Of a stretch of DNA of 10,232 bases, positions 6,058 through 10,232 are shown piece by piece (position 1 is the stretch's first letter; every line of letters starts with the position of its first letter). This DNA is from Phycisphaerales bacterium. GTDB taxonomy: Bacteria > Planctomycetota > Phycisphaerae > Tepidisphaerales > Tepidisphaeraceae. The translations under genes and the position numbers were made by a program. The DNA is taken from NCBI GenBank assembly GCA_003153655.1, contig PMAK01000151.1:6014-16245 (forward strand), written 5' to 3'. Under the pieces are notes generated by a model. That model was given only the letters and a program-made list of their open reading frames with translations. It was not told the origin of the DNA and did no database searches.

Positions 6058-8214
6058 TTATCGCAATCCCAAACACCATCGCCGCCAAACATCCCGATAA
6101 ACCGCCTCCATCTTCCGCGCAAACCCTTTCGCATCCATCAATACAGAACCCTTCATCCTCTCCCGAAGCGACGACCGCAATTCCCCCATCCGCGCTCGAT
6201 CCCGCGCAAGTTCCCCCGCAATCCTCACAAACTCATCCTCACTCCCGGCAACCAATTCCCCAAGCTCGATCGAAGACAAAATCCCCAGCCCCGCACGCCC
6301 CGAAGCTGTTTTTCCGATCAGCGTCACCACCGGCACACCCATCCAAAGCGCATCGCACGTTGTAGTAATTCCATTGTAAGGCAGCGTATCCAGACAAACG
6401 TCGATCTGATCATGCAGCCGCAAATAATCCACCCGCGACAACCGATCCACAAACTCCACACGCGCCGGCGAAATCCCCGCCCGCTCGAACATCCCCCGAA
6501 TTCGATTCCGATGCCCCTCCCCCGAAGCCAGCATCACCATCGTAGACCCCGGCACGTTCTCCATTACCCGCGCCCACAACTTCACCAGCGGCTCATTATT
6601 CTTGCAAGGATTATTGATCGATCCAAACCGCACCGTCCCCGATTCCCGCCGCGCCGCCGCCGGCAAATCACTCAGCGGATCAAAACAGCACCAGCAATCC
6701 GCCAGCCGGATCGATTCCTCGCGATAGTAGGGGGTCTCCTTCTCCGGCGGGTCCATGTGTGCATCGGTGATGCGATAATCCATCGCATCCAATCCCGTCC
6801 CGCCGGGATACGCCAGCCAGGTTATCTGCACCGGCGCCGGCTTGCGCGCAAAAACCAGCAGCCGGTTCCGCGCCATGTGCATCCCCAGGTCCACCAGCAC
6901 ATCGATCTGGTCTCGCCGAATCTGCTCCGCAACCTCCGCATCCCCCAGGCTCACCACATCATGCCAGATTACCTTCGCAGACTTATGCCGCTCCGTTTCC
7001 CGGTCCGTCTTCATCACGCTCGAGTAGCAATGAATCTCAAATTGCTCCGCATCGTGATTTGCCAGCAGCGGCACAACAAAAAACGCCTCCGCCTGTAAAT
7101 AAAAACAGGCCGACACGTATCCCACCCGCAGCCGCCGCTTCGGCGACCGATCGTTTTCATGCACCTTGATCGACGCCGCCAGCGGCAGGGCGTGTATCTC
7201 GTTCCATCGCCGCTGTTCCCGATAGAGCGACTCATCGTCATATCCCGGATGAAACTGCAACGTGTAAACCAGGTTGCTGTGAATCCGCGGATCAGCCGGC
7301 CCGACCACCAATGCCCGCCCGTAATAAGAAACCGCCTCCGGAATATTCCCGCAATCCTTGTGCGCGTTCCCCAGGTTGTTCAGCCCATCCCGCGAAGTCG
7401 GCCGCAGCGCCACGCAACGCTCAAACACCTTGATCGACTCATCCAGCCGCCCCGTATCCTTTAGCGCAATCCCCAGATTGTTCAGTGCCTCCGGACTATC
7501 CGGCAGCAACGTCAGCGATTTCCGGAGCGCCGCAATCGCTTCTTCGTTTCGCCCCATCAATTGCAGCGCTGCCCCAAGATTCGACAGCGCCGGTGCAAAA
7601 TCAGGATTGCTCGCCAGCGCCACCCGATACTCGGCGATCGCCGCCTCAATCCGATTCCGGTTCGACAGCAAAACCCCAAGCGTGTTTCGCGCCTCCGCTG
7701 ATTTAGGATTCAACTCCAGCGCCTTCTTCACGCTCGCTTCCGCCTCATCCAATCTCCCCAGACGCTGTAGCGTCGTCGCGAGGTTCTGATGCGCCTCCAC
7801 CATCCCCGGCGTAATCGCTGCTGCCAGTTGGTATTCAGCCGCCGCCTCCGTCCAACGCTCCTTCATGTACAGCATATTCGCCAGATTGAAGTGCGCCCGC
7901 TGATGCCGCGGGTTCAACTCCGCCGCGCGCCGATAGCTTCCCATCGCTTCATCAATTCGCTTCAGCTCAAAATAAACCTGCCCCAGATTGTCGTGATAAT
8001 CCGCGGCCATCGGATTCAGCCCAATCGCCTTGCGGATCATCTCAATCGACAGGTCATGCCGCCGATGCTGAACTTGCAAGAGCCCAAGCAGATGCATCGC
8101 ATCCGCATGATTTGGCTGCGCCGCGAGAATCTGCCGGTACGTTTCCTCCGCTTCGCGCAGCCGCCCGGCGCGATGATGCGTCAGTCCGATTTGCAATTGC
8201 GGTTCAAGCGTCAT
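6058..8214 (-). CDS. TPR-containing GT41 (OGT/SPINDLY-like) protein, long paralogue with nine TPRs
   Basis: This 718-residue protein starts with about nine consecutive 34-residue TPRs (residues about 4-309). Each shows the LG/A-A-P consensus, for example NLGIALKDTGRLDESIKVFE, and together they form a superhelix for binding protein substrates or partners. A short linker leads to a GT41 catalytic domain (about 361-710). Conserved elements include KPAPVQITWLAYPGGTG, FGSINNPCK with Lys538, YNGITTTCDALWMGVPVV with Asp621, and a CWCC motif. However, the segment RVGYVSACFYLQAEAFF has Gln374 where the adjacent paralogue and human OGT have a histidine, and Cys where the usual Asp of S-x-D-F stands. 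Activity may therefore be reduced or altered. I chose ATG 8214 over the TTG immediately before it. The Shine-Dalgarno is weak. It is divergent from the outer-membrane protein gene, 70 bp away. Confidence 0.9.
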   Translation of the reverse strand: MTLEPQLQIGLTHHRAGRLREAEETYRQILAAQPNHADAMHLLGLLQVQHRRHDLSIEMIRKAIGLNPMAADYHDNLGQVYFELKRIDEAMGSYRRAAELNPRHQRAHFNLANMLYMKERWTEAAAEYQLAAAITPGMVEAHQNLATTLQRLGRLDEAEASVKKALELNPKSAEARNTLGVLLSNRNRIEAAIAEYRVALASNPDFAPALSNLGAALQLMGRNEEAIAALRKSLTLLPDSPEALNNLGIALKDTGRLDESIKVFERCVALRPTSRDGLNNLGNAHKDCGNIPEAVSYYGRALVVGPADPRIHSNLVYTLQFHPGYDDESLYREQRRWNEIHALPLAASIKVHENDRSPKRRLRVGYVSACFYLQAEAFFVVPLLANHDAEQFEIHCYSSVMKTDRETERHKSAKVIWHDVVSLGDAEVAEQIRRDQIDVLVDLGMHMARNRLLVFARKPAPVQITWLAYPGGTGLDAMDYRITDAHMDPPEKETPYYREESIRLADCWCCFDPLSDLPAAARRESGTVRFGSINNPCKNNEPLVKLWARVMENVPGSTMVMLASGEGHRNRIRGMFERAGISPARVEFVDRLSRVDYLRLHDQIDVCLDTLPYNGITTTCDALWMGVPVVTLIGKTASGRAGLGILSSIELGELVAGSEDEFVRIAGELARDRARMGELRSSLRERMKGSVLMDAKGFARKMEAVYRDVWRRWCLGLR

Positions 8215-8284
8215 CAACTTCTTTTTATTCTTGAATCAGATACACTATTTTCATCCCTCGCCGGCGGAAGGAGCGATTCAAATC

Positions 8285-9322
8285 ATGATGCATCATATCC
8301 AGAGGTTTCCTCTGCGCCGAACAGCGGCGCTATTGGCCCTGTTATTCGCAAGCGCGACGGCCGCCGCCGATCAGATTGTCCTGAACAACGGCGACCGCAT
8401 CACCGGCGCCATCAACTCCGCCGACGCCGGAAAGCTCATCATCACCTCACCCATCGCCGGCAAAATTACGGTGGACCTAAAGAACGTGAAAACCTTCTCC
8501 ACCGACGGCCCCATCAAAATCCAATTTGATGACGGCTCCCAACTCGACCAGCGTATCGCCGAAGGGCCGGCCGGAGAATTCACCACCGCCCCCGGCGCTA
8601 CCGTTCCCCCGCAAACCTTTGCCATCTCCAAAGTCGCAAAGGTCAATCCACCCCCGGTCGTCTGGACCGGCTCGGTCGTGATCAACGGCCTGTATCTTCA
8701 GGGCGATACCACCTCTGAACAATTAGGCGCCAGCATCAGCCTCCAGCGCCGCAGCGATTTCGACCGCATCGATCTCGGCGCAGCCTATCTCTTCGGTGAG
8801 CAAAAGGTGAACGGCATCGAATCCACCACCGCCGACAACTGGTATGTTCGCGGCGAATATGATTACTTCTTCACCAAAAAGTTCTTCGCCTACGCAAACA
8901 CCCGTGTGGAAAAAGATCGCATCCAGAACCTCGATCTCCGCCTGACCCCCGGCGTCGGCGTCGGCTACCAGATCATCGAGCAACCCGATTTCAACCTCAA
9001 TTTCTCCGGCGGTCTTTCCTGGATCTACGAGGATTTCAGCAATGAGTCCTCTCCGAATGAAAACATCTCCGCCCGAATTGCATACCACATCGACAAATCA
9101 TTCTGCGACGACAAGGTCAAACTCTTCAATGAAGTAACGTATTTCCCCTCCGTCCAAAACGTCAACGACTACCTGGTCCTGACAACCACGGGCATCCACC
9201 TCGCCATCACCAAAACCATGTTCTCTGAGCTGAAGGCAGAGGTAGATTACGATTCTCACCCAGCCCCCATGAGCCACCGTACCGACGCCAAATACATCCT
9301 GGGCGTAGGCTGGACATTCTAA
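8285..9322 (+). CDS. DUF481-type outer-membrane beta-barrel protein
   Basis: This 345-residue exported protein has a clear signal peptide (MMHHIQRFPLRR, hydrophobic core 13-22, cleavage after ATAAA at residue 28). The mature N-terminus DQIVLNNGDRITGAI and the following 90 residues look like a small beta-rich domain common in planctomycete DUF481 proteins. From about residue 130 (VWTGSVVINGLYLQGDT) to the end it is a run of amphipathic beta strands with alternating aromatic residues and charged turns, ending GVGWTF. The terminal Phe is the usual recognition signal for BAM insertion. The family resembles YdiY; no enzymatic role is known. The open frame extends to a TTG at 8231, but ATG 8285 gives the correct signal peptide, with AAGGAG upstream at a somewhat long 11-nt spacing. 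ATG 8288 is equally possible. A perfect long hairpin begins 11 bp after the stop. Confidence 0.8.
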   Translation: MMHHIQRFPLRRTAALLALLFASATAAADQIVLNNGDRITGAINSADAGKLIITSPIAGKITVDLKNVKTFSTDGPIKIQFDDGSQLDQRIAEGPAGEFTTAPGATVPPQTFAISKVAKVNPPPVVWTGSVVINGLYLQGDTTSEQLGASISLQRRSDFDRIDLGAAYLFGEQKVNGIESTTADNWYVRGEYDYFFTKKFFAYANTRVEKDRIQNLDLRLTPGVGVGYQIIEQPDFNLNFSGGLSWIYEDFSNESSPNENISARIAYHIDKSFCDDKVKLFNEVTYFPSVQNVNDYLVLTTTGIHLAITKTMFSELKAEVDYDSHPAPMSHRTDAKYILGVGWTF

Positions 9323-9332
9323 AACAAAATTT

Positions 9333-9410
9333 GCCACAGATATAAACAGATGCACACAGATGGGAATGCGAATTGCATTTCATCTGTGTGCATCTGTTTA
9401 TATCTGTGGC
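9333..9410. repeat. Perfect 30-bp inverted repeat, likely terminator or mobile-type palindrome
   Basis: Bases 9333-9362 are the exact reverse complement of 9381-9410. The 18-bp centre contains a further inner stem (AATGC 9365-9369 with GCATT 9375-9379). Each arm is three 10-bp units with the core ACAGAT (TATCTGT/CATCTGT on the other arm), so the structure combines a long inverted repeat with a 10-bp periodicity. It lies between the convergent outer-membrane gene and rpmH. Read on the minus strand, the hairpin is followed by AAATTTTGTTTT, a plausible U-tract, so it can terminate rpmH transcription. On the plus strand the following sequence is less T-rich. Confidence 0.85.
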
Positions 9411-9439
9411 GAAAATTCTTCCCTGCGGCCTCAGCGGCT
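9410..9439. repeat. Intergenic repeat element, copy B (beside the long hairpin)
   Basis: CGAAAATTCTTCCCTGCG (9410-9427) and CTCAGCGGCT (9430-9439) match the two ends of the element at 6002-6050, at 16/18 and 10/10 positions. The middle is reduced from 21 bp to 2 bp, as if internal units had been lost. It directly abuts the right arm of the 30-bp inverted repeat, suggesting the hairpin and this block belong to one composite element. Confidence 0.55.
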
Positions 9440-9449
9440 GAATTTAATT

Positions 9450-9584
9450 TCAAACCACCTGCACCCGCCGCCCAGCCCGGCGCTTCCGATTAATCATCTT
9501 CCGCCCCAGTTTCGTGCTCATGCGTTTGCGGAACCCAAGCTTACGGGCTCGCTTAACCTTGCTGATCTTATGCGGGTAATGCAT
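9450..9584 (-). CDS. rpmH: Large-subunit ribosomal protein bL34
   Basis: This 44-residue, very basic protein reads MHYPHKISKVKRARKLGFRK, then RMSTKLGRKMINRKRRAG, and ends RRVQVV. The K-R-x-R-x-x-G-F-R-x-R-M core followed by T-x-x-G-R-x-x-I-x-x-R-R-x-x-G-R is the bL34 signature, and the full length matches the family (44-46 residues). The MHYPHK-type start differs from the MKRTFQP start of Proteobacteria and fits PVC bacteria. AGGAAA about 7 nt upstream supports the ATG. It starts 33 bp after the stop of the Ig-like gene on the same strand, so co-transcription is possible. Downstream, where rnpA normally follows rpmH in bacteria, there is only the hairpin and a convergent outer-membrane gene. 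Confidence 0.93.
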   Translation of the reverse strand: MHYPHKISKVKRARKLGFRKRMSTKLGRKMINRKRRAGRRVQVV

Positions 9585-9617
9585 CGTAATTTCCTGTAAT
9601 GTTCGATCCGAGCTTCC

Positions 9618-10232
9618 TTATTGCGCGCGGGCCGACGCTGATTCAATCTTGAACACAACGGTCTGCAGCGCCTGATTTCCGCGGCTGTCCGTAGCCCGGA
9701 TGGTCGCCTGATGCCCGCCTATCGTCAACCCTTTGAGCGAAAATTTCACCGTTTCCGTCGGACTGTCAAAAATCTTCTCCACCGGCAGCACCGACTGCCA
9801 TTCATCCCCCGAATCCACCGTATATTCCACATTCGCCACGGTGCTCGTCTTGTCCGCCGCCACAAGCGAAATGTTCACCATCTCACCCACAACCTTGCAT
9901 TCCAGCTCGCTAATGGTGGGGGGGGTGTTATCCACAATGAAATAATCGCTCACCCGGCTGGCCGTCTTCGCATCCCCCGGCGGATTCGACGTCGCATCCG
10001 ACGCCACCACCTTCACCTGATATTGCCCATCCGCCACCGTCCGCGTATCCCACTCATAGCTTGTCTCCTTCACCTTGTCCTTCAGCAAAATCCATGGCCC
10101 ATCCTGATCCAGCCTGAAGTAAAGCGTATATATCAATGTATCGCTGTTCGGGTCTGAGCTATCCCATGTAATCGTCTGCACGCCGGTCCCGCCCGCCACC
10201 TTGGCGGCGTCTCCCGCGTGTCCAGCCGCCGC
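9618..10232 (-). CDS. Ig/FnIII-like beta-sandwich protein, C-terminal fragment (5' end outside window)
   Basis: The frame is open to the right edge, so these 204 residues are the C-terminus of a larger protein. Two tandem beta-sandwich modules are visible. The first contains ITWDSSDPNSDTLIYTLYFR and DTRTVADGQYQVKVVASDA and ends at VDNTPP. The second contains ISLVAADKTSTVANVEYTVD and then GGHQATIRATDSRGN. The DG-x-Y-x-V-x-V-x-A-S-D and DNTPP signatures are typical of Ig-like repeats at the end of large exported propeller or sugar-binding proteins in environmental bacteria. The N-terminal part that would define its function is outside the window. The DNTPP codons contain a run of eight C on the coding strand (9918-9925), which could be slippage-prone. 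The last residues (ESASARAQ) show no membrane anchor or sorting signal. Confidence 0.7.
   Translation of the reverse strand, partial: AAAGHAGDAAKVAGGTGVQTITWDSSDPNSDTLIYTLYFRLDQDGPWILLKDKVKETSYEWDTRTVADGQYQVKVVASDATSNPPGDAKTASRVSDYFIVDNTPPTISELECKVVGEMVNISLVAADKTSTVANVEYTVDSGDEWQSVLPVEKIFDSPTETVKFSLKGLTIGGHQATIRATDSRGNQALQTVVFKIESASARAQ

Noticed and set aside
5941..7098. Long plus-strand open frame (about 385 codons) opposite the two GT41 genes
   Set aside because: It spans the intergenic spacer and is antisense to two clearly conserved proteins. Its product is low-complexity, rich in His/Arg/Pro/Gln, as expected from antisense reading of GC-rich codons. Its LCVHLCISASQR segment is just the intergenic repeat translated.
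9333..9410. Regular ACAGAT repeats considered as a CRISPR array
   Set aside because: The 10-bp units have 4-bp spacers and the two arms are inverted, with no cas genes; this is not the CRISPR repeat-spacer form.
9360..9599. Plus-strand 79-codon open frame beside the long palindrome
   Set aside because: It is made of half the palindrome, the repeat element and antisense rpmH. The peptide FHLCASVYICG is a translated repeat.

Overview
The window looks like a chromosomal segment from a GC-rich bacterium of the Planctomycetes / PVC superphylum. A soil or freshwater Phycisphaerae-like lineage is my best guess, from memory of family features rather than from any search. The supporting signs are an EF-P whose domain I loop reads TPGN, a bL34 protein that begins MHYPHKISKVKR, tandem TPR-GT41 (SPINDLY/OGT-like) glycosyltransferases, a lone Flp-type pilin, and many weak or absent Shine-Dalgarno sites. 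The gene content is accessory and envelope-related, interspersed with three core genes (adk-like, efp, rpmH). I see no tRNA, rRNA, CRISPR array, transposase or phage gene.

Layout, left to right. Bases 1-354 (+) are the 3' end of a sigma-54-dependent activator (end of the AAA+ domain plus Fis-type HTH). Bases 447-1091 (+) encode an adenylate-kinase-like nucleoside monophosphate kinase. Bases 1154-1303 (-) hold a 49-residue Flp/type IVb prepilin on the strand opposite the kinase, preceded by about 190 bp of AT-rich DNA with a palindrome. Bases 1497-2573 (-) encode a secreted GH5 glycoside hydrolase. Across a divergent intergenic region, 2750-3865 (+) encodes a class I methyltransferase resembling putative sugar O-methyltransferases. 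On the minus strand, read from right to left, follow a 718-aa TPR-GT41 protein (8214-6058), a shorter 478-aa paralogue (5988-4552) and elongation factor P (4462-3908). EF-P has its own good sigma70-type promoter just behind the second GT41 gene. Bases 8285-9322 (+) encode a DUF481-type outer-membrane beta-barrel. A perfect 30-bp inverted repeat lies between it and rpmH (9450-9584, -), which is followed by the C-terminal part of an Ig/FnIII-like beta-sandwich protein running off the right edge (9618-10232, -).

Functional themes. Several products are secreted or act on glycans: GH5, the possible sugar methyltransferase, two GT41 enzymes, the DUF481 barrel, the Flp pilin and the Ig-like protein. 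The two GT41 genes are tandem paralogues with very different TPR numbers. The large one has lost the conserved N-terminal catalytic-domain histidine (Gln instead), while the small one keeps it. They sit directly upstream of an efp whose loop-tip residue is Asn rather than the modifiable Lys/Arg. Whether that linkage means anything is open, but it is the most testable idea in the window.

Non-coding structure. Two intergenic spacers carry copies of one short repeat family (6002-6050 and 9410-9439). The second copy abuts a long hairpin whose arms are themselves three 10-bp units containing ACAGAT.
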